DNA of 64,000 nt from Basidiobolus meristosporus CBS 931.73 (Eukaryota; Basidiobolomycota; Basidiobolomycetes; Basidiobolales; Basidiobolaceae): positions 62,001 through 126,000 of the forward strand of contig MCFE01000008.1 in assembly GCA_002104905.1 (NCBI GenBank), given 5' to 3'. The notes beneath the pieces were generated by a model. The model searched no databases, had not been told where the DNA came from, and saw only the letters and a program-made list of their open reading frames with translations. The translations under genes were made by a program, and so were the position numbers. Below are positions 12,333-24,471 of the stretch, piece by piece (within the stretch, counting starts at the first letter, position 1; the number at the start of each line of letters is the position of its first letter).

Positions 12333-13557
12333 GCTGGTTACTCGTTTAGTAAAAATGGATCGAATGAAAATGCATGAATTCTGTAGGGATGATGATATGG
12401 TGAAATGAAATGAAGCGAAGGGAGAGAAACTCTAACGAAATTGGGGAGAAGGGGTGGGTTATATAGAAAGGCAGAGCACCAAATCACGGCCCAAAATGAC
12501 CAGCCTTGTACCCAATAAGATTTCTAGAAATCAGATGTGAAAATTCTAGATTCCAAAAAAGTCAATGAACAGGAGTCCAATGAAGAAATCGGTCCCTATA
12601 TCAATCAAAATCACGTCTGGCAGCGGTGATACTCGACTACAACCAGAGAGGATGGTTGATTTTATACACCCCGAGCAGCCATGTAGGCAAGCGCAATGCA
12701 GAAAACGTGACCGAGTGCCTAGAAACCTAAAGTATGATGACAATCCCTGTGCAGGTGAGCGCCGGTCTCTAGTGATTCAGTACAGCCCAAACTTGGCCCA
12801 CACACGGTAGCGACTTCCACATAGGCCATGTTCTCTGAATTAGGCAATGGACCGTTTACACAATCCCAATGGTGCTAGGCTTTGTGTTACCACCACTCTG
12901 ACTCCTTTTCTACCACACCGTGATTCGCCGCAATGTTCGATGGTGTCTAAGAGTCAATTATATCGATAAAATGCATCTCCCATAAGGAGGTGATTCAGGT
13001 CACCGTGATTACGGTATTACGTAAATATTTTAATCTACTGACTAATGTTGCCAGCATCAGTCAACCAAAGCCCATGTTCCCAGAAACCAGGAACCTGTGG
13101 GAGGCGTACCAAGCCTGGTGGTTAATACAATTCCCGAGTATATACCCTTCATTTACCAACGATCATAATTCTCTCTATGCATTGGTCGGTGTTTCAGAAT
13201 ACTCAATCCAAGTATCTGTGTTACGATTCCTGTTTGCACACCTGTCTTGCAGATGGCTCCCATCAACGAAGCTTCATGGTGTTGAGCACATGTCTATAAA
13301 AAGCTAGTCAGAGCATGGATCAGATCAACCCCAACCTCTACAGTATCTAATGGCTGATGCTTTGACATCATCAATGGTTCTAGATGTTCGATGACATAGA
13401 AATTACGTTGTGGAGTCAGACCTGCAGTCTCGATTTATTCAGGAGAATAAACAACATTTGCTAAGTTAGACTAGCTTCCGTATCCATGTATGGATGCGAC
13501 GGTAAGGTAGTACGGTACGCATCCCTCTACCTTGCGTGAAGGTACTCCCTCGCTTAC
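12333..13557. other. Intergenic, no gene recognised
   Basis: About 1.2 kb between the membrane-protein gene and eL33 copy A. Open frames here (for example 12990-13307, plus) lack an ATG context, domains or splice partners that make sense. A short hairpin-like repeat of TATCCATGTATGGATG lies near 13480. It includes the eL33 copy A 3' flank and the promoter of the four-TM gene. Confidence 0.45.
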
Positions 13558-14133
13558 TTAAACACGGGAAGGATACATCATGACACGGACGGAGGCGCCG
13601 AAGGAGTGAGGGGGCAAGTTGCTTCTGAACTTGGCCTTGACAACTCCAGAGTTTCCGTGAGGGCGGGTGACACGGCCCCAGATGACTCTGACCTTGGATC
13701 CGTTGATCTCACGCTTGGCACGGTAGACATAGGCTACTCTCTTGCCAAGGTAGAATTGGGTGTCCTCCTTGGTGGCGACGTTCTCGAGTTGGATCAAGGA
13801 GGTGTTGACTCTTTGGTTACGCTTGGCGCGCTTGAAGCCTAGGACGCGGCCTTTGGAGTAAAGACTAGATAGCCAGGCAAGAGATACAGAGAGTAGGTTA
13901 GTACGATGCCGATCAATATTTCCTTCATTACGCATCCATCTTTGAGCTCTGTGTTTGATCCAATAATACTGTTTCCATTATCTTGAGAGGGCAGCCAATA
14001 CTGTTCCTATTGAGACCGTCCACTCATTATCTGCACTATCTTCATCGCTATTCTCCAGAGCTCTAAGATGGATGTAAGCGATGCCTAAAGGATATTGGCT
14101 ATAAGAAGGACCTTACCGAACTGGTTGAGCCAT
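13558..14133 (-). CDS. RPL33A: Ribosomal protein eL33 (L35Ae), copy A
   Basis: Minus-strand exons 14133-14117 (17 nt) and 13864-13558 encode 107 residues starting MAQPVRLYSKG and ending VMMYPSRV. This is the eL33/L35A family of the 60S subunit, whose members are 105-110 residues. Hallmarks are [30 protein letters not shown] and [15 protein letters not shown]. The single intron falls within codon 6, as in copy B at 24769-25209. The spliced protein is identical to copy B and exon 2 differs at only about four silent positions, while the introns are unrelated. It is paired head-to-head with NOP14 through 327 bp. Confidence 0.97.
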
Positions 14134-14460
14134 TGCAAGTATGTACGAGGGGAGGGGAAGGGGAGGTAGAAATTGTCAACAGTGGAGATCCGGGAATTTA
14201 ATATCCATTAGACTAAATCCAAGATCATCCAAGTTAGCCAATCTTTGTCCACAATTCTCTAAACAAGAATAGACATCAGTGATTAAAGTGTCTACATATT
14301 TCAGCAGCAATGCAATCCAGGCTGGCAAAAAAATTCGAGTGTGGTGCTAGGATATGGATGAGAAAAAAAGAAAAAAAAAGGCAGTGTACTATCTGAACCA
14401 CGAAAGTCCACTTGCCTTCGCAGTTGAAGTGTTTACTCCCTTCAAAGATTTATTCTCATC
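14134..14460. promoter_or_regulatory. Divergent promoter, eL33 copy A / NOP14
   Basis: The 327 bp between two outward-facing start codons must serve both genes. It contains an interrupted oligo-A tract at 14362-14381 (oligo-T on the eL33 strand), a nucleosome-excluding type of element common in fungal ribosomal-protein promoters. The divergent region of eL33 copy B has a similar interrupted T tract. No specific factor site is claimed. Confidence 0.55.
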
Positions 14461-17219
14461 ATGACTGAAGGCGAAAGAAAAGTCTCTGCCCTCAAGCGGT
14501 TGAAGCTCTCTCTACGAGAGGCCGGCGTGATTGGACAGCAGTCAAGAGCGAGCACCAGCAAAAAGGCAAAGAAGCGTGGAAGACCCAATGAAGTCGGAAA
14601 GAATAGTGTTCGCGAGAAGTTGAACACCATTTCGAACGCATTGAACCCGTTCGAATTGAAGGTGTCCAAGACCAAATACGACGTGGTGGGTCGCAAAGTC
14701 AAAGGTGCCCAGGGTCGACCAGGATTAAGCAAACAAATCGGTCAGGACAATCGTAAAAAGACCCTTTTGGTGGAGATGCAAAACAAAAACAAGGCAGGTG
14801 GATTTGTGGATAGGCGTTTTGGTGAAAACGATCCGAACATGACCCCTGAGGAGAAGATGTTGGAGAGATTCGCCAAGGAAAGACAACAGCGCAACAGAAA
14901 TGCTGAGCTTTTCAACCTCGAAGACGAGGACCTTACCCACTACGGCCAATCTCTTGCGGATATGGATGACTTTGATGAAGCTGGCTTGGGAATGAGTGAC
15001 GACGAGAACGGTCAAATCGATCGTACCACAGTCAGTATGTCCCATTTCGGAGGCTTTGAGCCAACTCCTGAGGAGTTGGAGGCTGCCGACCCAGACAGAA
15101 AAAAGAGTAAAGCCGAAGTGATGAAGGAAGTTATCGCCAAGAGCAAATTCCACAAATACGAACGTCAGAAGTTGAAGGAGGAGGATGACGAGTTAAGACA
15201 GGAGTTGGATGACGGGCTCAAGGATATCCAGAGCATCCTTTTTGCCGAAGCAATGAAGAAGGAGGCCGCCGAGAGAGAAAAGGTATTCCTTGATTACTGT
15301 GGCATTCTGTATTCTGTTTTCTAATATGAAGTTTTGCGTAGAATGAGCCCAAGGTGGAGAAGAGTGACCGTGACGAGGCTTATGATGCTCTCGTACGTGA
15401 GATGGTATTTGAAAAACGTGCCAGAGCTACTGACAGACAGAAGACCGAAGAGGAGCTCGCTCTTGAGGAGAAGGAGAAGCTAGAGCGTGCAGAGCGTCAT
15501 CGTAAACGTCGTATGGAAGGATTAGATTCCGACTCCGAAACCGAGGAGGCCCAGCCCAAGAGGAAGCGTGTTGCTGTTGCCGATGATTTGGAGGATGATT
15601 TCCAAGAAGAGGAGTTCGAGATTGATGCTCTCGGTAACAAGGTTCCCAAATCATATGACATTCAAGGCGGCCAATCCTCCGAAGACGAGTCAGAGGAGGA
15701 AGGTGAAAGTGGCGATGAAGAAATGAGTGGAAGCGGTGAGGAGGACGATAGTGAGGAGGAAGGCGAGTCAGAGGAAGAAGAAGAGGATTACTCTGATCTC
15801 GATATGGATGAGACAGAGGTGGCTTCCGATGATGAGGTTGCTCAAAAGAAAAAGTCAGGAAAGGTGTCCAAAAAGTCATCCAGTGGTGACAAGAAAGAAC
15901 TCCCCTTTACCTTCCCAGCTCCCAACAACCACGACGAGTTTTTAGAGCTCATCGATGGATATAACCTGGAGGATCAAATGACTATCATTCACCGTATCCG
16001 AGTCCTACATCATATCCGCTTAGGTGCTGGTAACCGTCAAAAATTGGAAACCCTGTTCACTGTGTTACTAGATCACATCAAGTACTTGTGTCAGCAAAGT
16101 CCTATTCCAATGGTTGAGGTCAACACTATAGTGAAGCATGTTCTCGAGCTGTCACAACAAATGCCCGAGGTTGCCTCCGAATACGCTATGTCCGACATCG
16201 CTGACTCCCAGAAAGCGTTAAACAAGGCATTGGTCAGCGGCGCCAAATCTGGAATGCCCAGTGCTGAGGAGCTGCTTGCTTTCAAGATTTATGGCCAAAT
16301 CTTCCCTACTTCTGATTTACAACACGTAGTTGTCACACCTCTGATGCTTCTTTTGGGCCAATACCTGGGCCAATGCTCAGTCCGTGACGGTCGTGATCTA
16401 TTAACAGGTCTGTTCCTCTGCAATATGTTCCTCGAATTCCAAACCCTGTCCAAGAGAGTGGTCCCCGAAGCACACAACTTCCTTCTCTCAGCATTGTTTC
16501 ATCTTGCACCACGTGATTCCTCCTCGTCTCCTGCTGGATGGTTCCCAATGACTGACGCACATTTCGGTGCATGGGCTAGCGAATTAGATAACGCCAAGTT
16601 AAAATCAGCCGTCCCTGAAGCCATCAATTTCGGGGAAGCTTTGGCGCCCAGCGATGAAGCTTCAGAGTATTTTGCAACCGCTGAGTTCCGTGCAGCTGCC
16701 CTACGAATGGTTGTCCATTTGATTGGAGAAACTGCCGTTTTGTACTGCTCGACTGCAGCCTTTTTGGAGCTGTATACACCTGCCCTTGAGTTGATTAAAT
16801 CCGTACAGCAAAAGAAGTTCTCTGCAGAGTTGAAAAAGGTCTTTAGTGATGTTGAGGAGAAGCTTGCTCGACTTTTGAAGCACGCCACTGATCGCCGTAA
16901 GCCACTCCAACTTCAGAAGCACAAGGCCATTCCCATTGCCTCGTACTTGCCCAAGTTCGAAGAGAATTACTCTATCGATAGACATTACGATCCTGATCGT
17001 GAACGTTCCGAGATGAACAAGCTCAAGAACCAATACAAGAAAGAGCGCAAGGGTGCTATTCGTGAGCTTCGTAAGGATAACCAATTCGTTGCTCGTGAAC
17101 GTATCAAGACTGTTAAGGAGAAGGATACTCAATACCACTCCAAGATGAGAAGTCTTATGGGTGTGTTGTCCGAGGCTCAGGGTGAGATGAAGAAGGCGGA
17201 TAAGAAGAAAAAGAAATAA
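14461..17219 (+). CDS. NOP14: Nucleolar protein Nop14 (small-subunit processome)
   Basis: Exons 14461-15282 and 15342-17219 give 899 residues, in the usual Nop14 range. The N-terminus is Lys-rich, followed by NPFELKVSKTKYDV and GRPGLSKQ, the classic Nop14 start. After that come FVDRRFGENDPNMTPEEKML and LTHYGQSL, a long Glu/Asp/Ser-rich acidic tract in exon 2 (roughly 15680-15830), a helical C-terminal domain, and a very basic end with KNQYKKERKGAIRELRKDN. Nop14 joins the 90S/SSU processome in the nucleolus and is required for 18S rRNA maturation; it binds Emg1 and Noc4. EMG1 lies 9 kb upstream. The gene is divergent from eL33 copy A. The call is secure and both splice junctions restore the frame. 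Confidence 0.96.
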
Positions 17220-17825
17220 GCATTAGCTCCTTCATCTTTCGCTACATCCACATAGCTTTTTCGTTGCCCTAGAAATCCACCTTGTATTTCGCGTATTCGA
17301 ACCTTGACATCATGTCTGTTGATTTCCTCGTTCGTTCATCTATATTCCACACATTTAGACGAATCATTCACCTGACTATTTTCTTCTTTTTGTTTGATTG
17401 TAAACTATTCTTACATCCCTTATTTTCAATCCAGGTGGTTCTTTCAACTCAATTCTCGTATATTTAGAGATTTTATTAAAGTTTATTTACGACCCCCTGA
17501 GTATGCATCGAGTTTTGCATTCCAAATTTATGTCATCTAGCGATTTACTTTGTGACAGTACATGAAGATCCCTCACATCCGCGACACAGGAAATAGTGCG
17601 ATGTGCGTATAGTAAAGCTGATGCATAGTGCTCGCCGAGAACTTCGTTGATCTGACAGCACAAAATGACATTGGTGCATGCATATGATTGTAGACATTGT
17701 AAGGGGGGCTTTCAGGAGGTTCCCTCGGAAACTAGAAATTACAAAGGCCGACCCGAGGATTCAGTTGAACTAACCTCTTTTTCTTAATATTGTAAACAAT
17801 CCTTTGAACTTTAACTTTTTAATTG
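17220..17825. other. Intergenic, no gene recognised
   Basis: NOP14 3' flank (AT-rich with T-runs) and presumed promoter of the ADF-H/PH gene. A 61-codon frame at 17282-17467 is AT-rich and unsupported. Confidence 0.45.
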
Positions 17826-19275
17826 ATGTCTTGCGATTTATCGGATCCTACCATCAGCCCCGCTTATGAAGCGGTAGTTAATGACCAAGGTGCAAACTGG
17901 TACGGGCTCTTTACCTCCGGCTGGGAGTGGCTCTGAACATTCTCTTCTTTTAGGCTGCTACTGGGCTACCGCGATAGTGAGGATTCGGTGTTTTTGTATG
18001 CCACGGGGGAAGGCGGGTTGGAGGAATTGAAATCGCATTTAAGTAACGAAGTGCTCTACGGCTATCTTAAATTCGAGGACCGTTTTGTCTTTATAACGTA
18101 TATCAGCGATGAAATTAGGTATGTTTAGGCCTCTTGCGCAACTAGTCACCGCACTCTGACTCACATTTAACTTTAATGTACAGTGGAATGCGCAGAGGTA
18201 CAACGTGGCGAATTTCTGGAATCAAATTGAATCTAATACGCATCTCGTTGTAGCACGCGCCTTTGTTCACGGTAAACAAATCGTCACAGTATTCAACGTA
18301 CGTAATCTACTCTTTTGCGAACCGGCTGCGGGTTTTCGTTAAACTGGATCCAAACATTCAGAAATATGATGTCTATCTCACGGCATCCAACCTTGTTGAT
18401 TTGACGGACGGCAACATCCGCGCACACTTCCGTCCGAAGAGCACTGAGCCTAAAACTCAGTCACCCATCGAGGATACTGCAACCACTTTGGAGCCAAAAG
18501 AACCGGCTCCCGAAGAAATGTCAAACGAGCATTCCTTAGCTGCCGTGGAGGTGCCGGAGGAGATGCCAGGGGCTGCTGTCGAGCCTATAGCGGCCCCCGA
18601 ATTGCAGGCACCCTCAGCTCCAATAGATAAAGAAGAAGTTAGGGAAAACGTACCAGCCGCTGATGAGACCCCGCCTTACGTTGAGCTAGAGGAAACGCCA
18701 CCTGTAAAGGAACCGATAGAAGGAGAGCCTGAGCGTAAAAGCCCGACTTCACTGCAATCAACTCAGGCGGAGGAGATATTGAAGGCTGAGATCAAGAAGA
18801 GGGAGGCTCTCATGAGCCAAGTTATAGATTGTGAAAGTGCCGGAAACGTAGGAAAATCCCTTATGCTTGATTGATTTGGATATCTCACTTTTCATTGCTT
18901 TTACTCCATAGCTTGCTTCATTGACAGGTTATATCACTGTGCAAGGTGGTGGGAATTATGTAGGTGGTATGCGACGGTTCATCTACCACACAAGCCATTA
19001 ATGCGTCGAGTATTTAGTATTGGAAGCGAAGATGGTTTGCACTGCGGAGCAGCTCTTTATTTTTTTACGCCGATGAGCATGCAAGATACCCCTTGTCTAG
19101 CATTGAGCTAGGCGTTGGAATAAATCGAATCGAAGACGCCCAGAGTGACGTTTTGATTCCACACAGTTTCAAGATGGATCTCTCCACCGACCAGGTTTAC
19201 TACTTCTTCGCCGATACATCCGAGGAGAAGGCAAGGTTGCTCAGCGAACTGTCGAGCTGCGTTAGAGTTCAATAG
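17826..19275 (+). CDS. ADF-H plus PH domain protein (coactosin/drebrin-like actin-binding)
   Basis: Seven exons are inferred: 17826-17899, 17954-18118, 18184-18197, 18254-18297, 18362-18847, 18912-18959 and 19018-19275, giving 362 residues. The first ~120 residues form an ADF-H domain of the coactosin/drebrin type: ANWLLLGYRDSEDSV, GGLEELKSHLSNE, VLYGYLKFED, then ISGMRRARAFVHGK and YLTASNLVDL. A Pro/Glu-rich linker (about residues 125-260) ends in a helical EILKAEIKKREALMSQV. The C-terminal ~100 residues are a PH domain: GYITVQGGGNYYWKRRWFAL, SLFFYADEHARYPLSSIEL, SFKMDL and YYFFADTSEEKARLLSEL. Expected role is binding F-actin while attaching to membrane phosphoinositides. Exon 3 is a 14-nt microexon. 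Both its junctions are needed to give the conserved MRRAR motif. The domain call is firm; exact exon edges are a hand model. Confidence 0.85.
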
Positions 19276-19401
19276 ACAGGATCTTTTATTACGTATTTGG
19301 ATCGAGCACCAAGCCATCTAAGTAGTGTCTCTTGGATATACATCAATTAGGCTTGCAATTAGAATAAACTCGATTTAATACGAATAGCGTAGGGAACCCA
19401 C

Positions 19402-20564
19402 TCAAAAAATAGAACAGCAAAGGATATACATGCCAATGACAAAGATCAACATACACAAATCGTCATAGGTAGAGGTGAAGATGGTTTTGTATTGGTACAT
19501 TAAGTTCACGCTTCGGTGAATCAAACCTCCATGGAGCTGCAATGGAACTGGAATGGAAGCAGGCTGCGCTCCCTAGATTGGATCGATCGATTAGTATGGC
19601 CGAGCAAACCTCGGTACATCCTTCGAATAGCTAGCCCTACCTTATTGAAGAAAAGACGGATAGCCTGTAGCCCCACTTCTGCCGTCAAAAAATACCAAAA
19701 TACCGGCTTGAAGAGAGTTAGTGGTTGAGTTGAGTATGAGTATGAGGTGTCCAATGACCCTTACCATTTGTCCCAATCGACCCTCGCCGTAGATCTCGTC
19801 TGGTGACCTATCCTTGAGATGCTCGAAACGGTCGGACAGCATGGACTTGCTCATCCCCGCGCCTAGCCATTCCATGTAAAACACGAACATAACCAACACA
19901 CCCACGGCGGTTATTCTCAACGCGAACCACCAACTTGGGGTAGAATTTTGAGCAGGACTGGTTGCAGCCTGCTGCGACAATAACGATGCTAGTGGGGCTT
20001 GACCGGACAACAGTGACTCAAGGTTGAATGGCATAGCATCGGCATTAGGCGTGCTAGAGCCAGATGCGTTTTGCGTCAATATAGACTGCCATTCTTGACG
20101 TAATGCAAACAAGGGATCTTCGCTAGGGCTGGGCTCTCTGACGGGAAGAGCACGAGGAGCTAAAGAAGGGGTGGAGAATTCAGAGCTGGATGGGGTGGTC
20201 CGAATGTCTGGAGTTATTTCGGCACCAGTCGTCTCTGTGGTGCTTTTGGGGGCGATTGGTGGAGTGGAGAATATTTGAGGACCTGAAAACCAGTAAGAGT
20301 TAGTCTAAAAAAGGAGCACCATGAAACTGAGCAGGCATTACTCTCATCCGTAAGAGAAGATTCCTTGATGGCCGATGTTGATCTGTGTTTGGGAGACTCG
20401 GGCTCACTCAACACTGGGTTAGGCGCAGTGACAGGTGAGGCGCCAGAGGAATCGGTAAATGAAGCTTTGATACGATTCAAACGATCTTCACCGCTGGCTA
20501 ATATTCTACGCTGACGGGCTTCACGACGGCGGCGAAGACTTTCTCGGTCAGATTCGGTGGACAT
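19402..20564 (-). CDS. GET2: Get2-like subunit of the tail-anchored protein insertion receptor
   Basis: Minus-strand exons 20564-20342, 20282-19765, 19706-19641 and 19536-19402 give 313 residues. The N-terminus carries a charged RRRREARQRRIL followed by SGEDRLNRIK. This is the cytosolic motif with which Get2 recruits the Get3 ATPase. A long Ser/Pro/Thr-rich linker leads to three TM segments near residues 190-212, 250-268 and 296-313 (ending LCMLIFVIGMYILCCSIF), as in Get2/CAML. With Get1 it inserts tail-anchored proteins in the ER membrane. The convergent ADF-H/PH gene ends 126 bp from its stop. Overall sequence conservation in this family is low, so the identification rests on the N-terminal motif, three-TM layout and the STYDDLC segment before TM3. 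Confidence 0.85.
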
Positions 20565-20814
20565 GATGCTCTCTACTATGGTGTGAAAACCCTACTAACT
20601 GGAGTGGATTAGGTAGACTAATCAAGGGATTTCCCTATCCATTTTCACCAATTCGCTGACCCTTCATTATTTGGTCCAGTTAGAATATTGACACATATCA
20701 TCTGGGGAGGGGATGAAGTTTTCAAGATTGGTCAGGCACGATAACACCAATATGATTATTTTTATTTCTCTTATTAAGCTATTTACATGGCATGTTGCAA
20801 CTGATCCGTTCCCA

Positions 20815-22658
20815 CTATCTGGGCGAGTTCCCTCTTGGGCGGGCGCGATCCTGGCTTGAGCAAGCGAATGCGAGTATCCATTTGGCATTCGTAAGGGTGT
20901 ACTTCAGGGCTCGAGTCCATACTTCATCTTGGTTGAATTGCAGCTTAATAGAGGCTTCTCCGATCTTATCCTTGTTAATTCTGGGCAAACGTTAATCTAG
21001 GCGCCATTCCCCATGTTTTACCGGTGAGCAATACCTGTATGGCAGCTTCAGGTTCGGATCTTGCTGCTCGGCAAAGTCACCGAGCTGTTGCAAACAGCTC
21101 AGAAAGGCTACCATCGCATTGTCGAACCGCCGGTTCTGCAATAACCGCCCGATATGCAAATCACCGGACCCGTAACTATAGACACAACGTTGAGCGAACA
21201 AGTCCATGTAAGAGTGTGCAAACCACCTACAGCTCATAACTAGCGCGATCGCCATCGATCTTCTCGATCCTCGAAAATGACCCAAGGGGTACCAATCGAT
21301 AGCTATTATAAAAGAAATGTCAGTGCCACGCGCAATCTCAATGCTGTAAGGCTACTACGTTTTGAATTTAAACCGAAGCTTGTTGGCTATGGTATATAGA
21401 AGCAGTACTGTTTGGCCCCAAGCGGCATTTATCTCGCTCCATTCCACCTAAAATGAATGATGGCCTCATGAGATCACTCGCACATGTGGACTTCAAGTGG
21501 AATCACCTACTGCTTGGTTCGGCAGACGACCTAGCCTAAACCCGTTGATGGTGCCGAAATGACCGTCATGGCCAATGTTGAAAGTGTCGTTATATACATT
21601 GGTCTTCTGCAGTCTCTCGAGCTCGCGTGCATCATGGTCGTACTTCAGATTGACGCTGTCTCTTTCATTTTGAAATTCCTGAAGTTGGATTTGGAATTCG
21701 TTGTATTCCTGCCAATAACTGTAGAACATAGGTTGGTGGTTGCTGGCTTTATATGCATCCTTGTAGATTACCTTTCTTCCATCTCGTTAATCTGCTGCGC
21801 CTCTTGCTCCAGGGCACTGAGCTCTTCCTTCAGCCCAACCAGCTGCTGGTCCATCTTTTCAAGCGATTCAACGGCCGTCTGCTGCTGCTTGTCCAACTAT
21901 GAAAGCTAGTTGATGCGAGTGAGATTGGACTAAGTCCCGATAAGTGGAAGCGTACCTCGGCAATCTCTTTTGTCAACGCTTCCTGGTCAAAATCCTCCCC
22001 TGCTTCCGAATCGATCTTCTCAATGAACTTTTTGTAGCACTCGTACTCCTTGGAAAGCTGATTGAGCTTCTCGGACATGGAATCTAGCAGCATCTCGGTG
22101 CACTCTTGGCACAATGGATGATCCACATCGGTTCTACTTGACATCACCTCCGCCAGACGGTTGACCACACGAATTCGGTGACTCAGGCTAGTGCGCTTGG
22201 AGTCTATCTCCAGCCTCCCGTTCATCTCGCCTGAGTTTTGACCACTCGGCTCAATGGAGCGAGACAGCATCACGTACGAATCTGAAGGAGTAGAAAGATT
22301 CTCCTTGAGATTCTCAGCCGGAAAAGTTAAGGGATTGGGCGACGAAGAGCGTTTAGGTGCGATAATGCGTTTGACCAAAGGAACTGCGGAGGAGGGTAGT
22401 TCTCTTGGTTTCTTTGGACCCTCATTTTCACTGCTAGTCGTTTGTTCAGTTTGGCTAGCGTGCTCGACATCAAACAAATGTGTTGACGAAAAAGAGTCTA
22501 CAAAGAGTACGAAGGCGGTGAGAGAAGGAGGCAAGCAAGACATCAAAGTGGCGTTTACCGATCAGATGGTCGAAGGCGTTATTGCTATCCAAGAGTGAAT
22601 CGTCAATTTTCAAAGATTGCTTGCAACGCTGACAACTTATCGAATTTAAACCGCTCAT
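20815..22658 (-). CDS. ATG6: Autophagy protein Atg6/Vps30 (Beclin 1)
   Basis: Eight minus-strand exons (22658-22559, 22497-21956, 21896-21772, 21718-21511, 21447-21359, 21302-21231, 21175-21035 and 20980-20815) give 480 residues. An N-terminal CQRCKQSL motif is followed by a disordered segment with SYVMLS in the BH3-like position. A second Cys pair (CQEC) precedes a coiled coil, then the C-terminal BARA domain: [88 protein letters not shown] and [18 protein letters not shown]. Beclin is a core subunit of the class III PI3-kinase complexes for autophagy and endosomal sorting. The tail after the last BARA helix is short and basic. The Beclin WNEI core appears as WSEI here. Confidence 0.95.
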
Positions 22659-23109
22659 GGTCCTGGTCGTATGAGGATTAACCCAGTTACTCTTACGGAA
22701 TTATGCAATTAAAAAGAATGGAAGAAAAGCGTGTGCAATATAGGAACACCCGAGCTGGACTTGTATCGTTTCAAAGGGCACTCCCTTCAATATATATATC
22801 TATATATGTAAAAGCACTATTCACCTCTGAGGTACGTCAACTGAATTTGTTTCTGTATTAGCAGAGTACATCTACACGAACGTTACATTTGCCAAATGGC
22901 CACTCAGATTTGTGACGATCATTTGATTAGCTACTCACAATATCGGCCAAATTAATCAGATTATCATCCAACGGTGTATTCATGTATGCATAATGATGGG
23001 GTTTAGAAAATTTTGTAGTTATCTCGTAACTCGATACCGCATAGTGGATCTTCCTCTTGAAAGGATATCAAGTTAGAGACGCCGGGTGTTAGACTTTTCC
23101 TTTGCCTTC
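22659..23109. promoter_or_regulatory. Divergent intergenic, ATG6 / TMEM70-family gene
   Basis: 450 bp between outward-facing starts. It includes an alternating TA run near 22790-22810 (tatatatatctatatatg) that could act as a TATA-like element. Nothing else is recognised. Confidence 0.4.
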
Positions 23110-23833
23110 ATGCTTCGTATACTCCGCCAAGCAAATAGTGCCGTCTCTCCTGTTCAGAGGATTCAGCCTCTGCTCATGGCCCGGTATGCGACCTCCTCAC
23201 CCAACTCTAGCGACAAGAAGCAGCCCGTAAACGACAAAAACAAGACCTTGGTTTACATGGGACCGATAACCACCACCATTCGCTCCTTCAAATTTTACGG
23301 GCTCATATTCAGTGGTTGCGGCCTTATTTCCATCCCCTTTCTATTAAACGTAGGGGCCGAGCCTCTTCTCGGTGCAACTGGAGGTACATCCACTTACTGC
23401 CTCGTTTGATTCTCAACCTTGCAAACTAACACCGCTCATTGTATTGTACCACACAGCCGGCATCTCAGCACTCACACCTACCATACTCCTACAGTACCTT
23501 ACCTGCAATTATGTCACCAAAGTTTCACTTTGCAACCCACCCGGCAAAGCGAAACGCAAGCATGGATATGATGACAACCAAATGTTGGCTATTGAAACGC
23601 TGAACTTCTTTGGAAAGCCCAAGGAGACAGTGCTGCGTCTGGGTGATCTCCGAGATGATACACGCCGATTCCGGTTCATCTCCTGGAAGAACGTGGGCCC
23701 AACAGGCCGCAAGAACTTCTTCATCGAACGGGAAATCTTCAAAGGAGACCCAACCCTCTCCATGATCCTGAACAGAATCGAGTCGAACACGCCGAAGCGC
23801 AAGCAGAGCTCGTGGTCGCTCTTCAACGTTTAA
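23110..23833 (+). CDS. TMEM70-family mitochondrial inner-membrane protein
   Basis: Exons 23110-23383 and 23457-23833 give 216 residues. The first ~35 residues form an Arg/Ser/Ala-rich presequence without acidic residues (MLRILRQANSAVSPVQRIQ). The TMEM70/TMEM186 pattern follows: LVYMGPITTTIRSFKFYGL, a first TM, then SALTPTILLQYLTCNYVTK forming the second hydrophobic hairpin arm, and a soluble C-terminal domain with FRFISWKNVGPTGRKNFFI. Animal TMEM70 helps assemble ATP synthase and complex I; in fungi the role is less defined, so function is inferred from family only. The intron sits between the two hydrophobic segments. It converges on BUD20 with about 200 bp between stops. Confidence 0.8.
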
Positions 23834-24040
23834 CGCCAACATCATGCATAGATGACCCACCTCACCCAGCATCAACAATCCCCTCGTTCAATGTGAATGG
23901 AACTTTATTAATCTTGAAAGGTGGTTCGATACTTGAAATGAAAATAAACATCAACCGTCACATCCCGGGTTGATATCGATATCTCGGTATATACAGAATC
24001 TCAAATAGACAAGAGCCGCTACTTGATGTGGAATGAAATA

Positions 24041-24471
24041 CTAGTTATTCACATCCTTCATATCCTTTTCGGTACGTTTTCCATTGTCGGTAGTCAGACC
24101 AGCGGCTGCCTCTGCTTCCTTCTGCGTGTATGGCTCCTCCTTTAAAAGCTTCACACTGAAGAGCGCGTTAGAACGTAGCACATAGCAAAGGGTCGAGTGG
24201 GGAATACAAACCGTTTCTTGTGGAGCTTTCCGCGGTAATGCTCGGACAGAGCACTGCCGGAGATGAAGTGGCGAGAGCATTGGATGCAGTAGTGCTCGCC
24301 AAGGCCAGGAAGATCGGCATCCCCCTTCTGGGTTGCCAGGAGCTTCTCGGTGTTTTCGGTTTTCAGGTCCTCGTGAATCTGGTCGAGATCTTTGGTTCTT
24401 CTACGGGTGCGGTATTTTCTGGAGATATCGCGGATTCCCCTGTGAGTACGTGAACGACGAAGTCTACCCAT
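24041..24471 (-). CDS. BUD20: Bud20/ZNF593-type C2H2 protein (60S export factor)
   Basis: Minus-strand exons 24471-24212 and 24155-24041 give 124 residues. The N-terminus (MGRLRRSRTHRGIRDISRKY) is diagnostic for Bud20/ZNF593. A single C2H2 finger uses Cys62, Cys65, His78 and His84 (HYCIQCSRHF ... SEHYRGKLHKKR). The tail KLLKEEPYTQKEAEAAAGL is also conserved. Bud20 is a shuttling factor that accompanies pre-60S particles to the cytoplasm. Its start codon faces that of eL33 copy B across 297 bp, so two 60S-related genes share one promoter region. Confidence 0.96.

Noticed and set aside
12990-13307. 105-codon plus-strand ORF
   Set aside because: Starts in AT-rich non-coding sequence, no recognisable motif, no conserved-looking composition.
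13606-13842. Open frame antisense to eL33 copy A (and a matching one at 24925-25266 antisense to copy B)
   Set aside because: It is conserved only because the eL33 coding strand is conserved; codon structure and splice pattern fit eL33, not the antisense frame.
15427-15879. Long minus-strand frame inside NOP14
   Set aside because: Shadow of the acidic, Glu/Asp-rich coding tract on the other strand.
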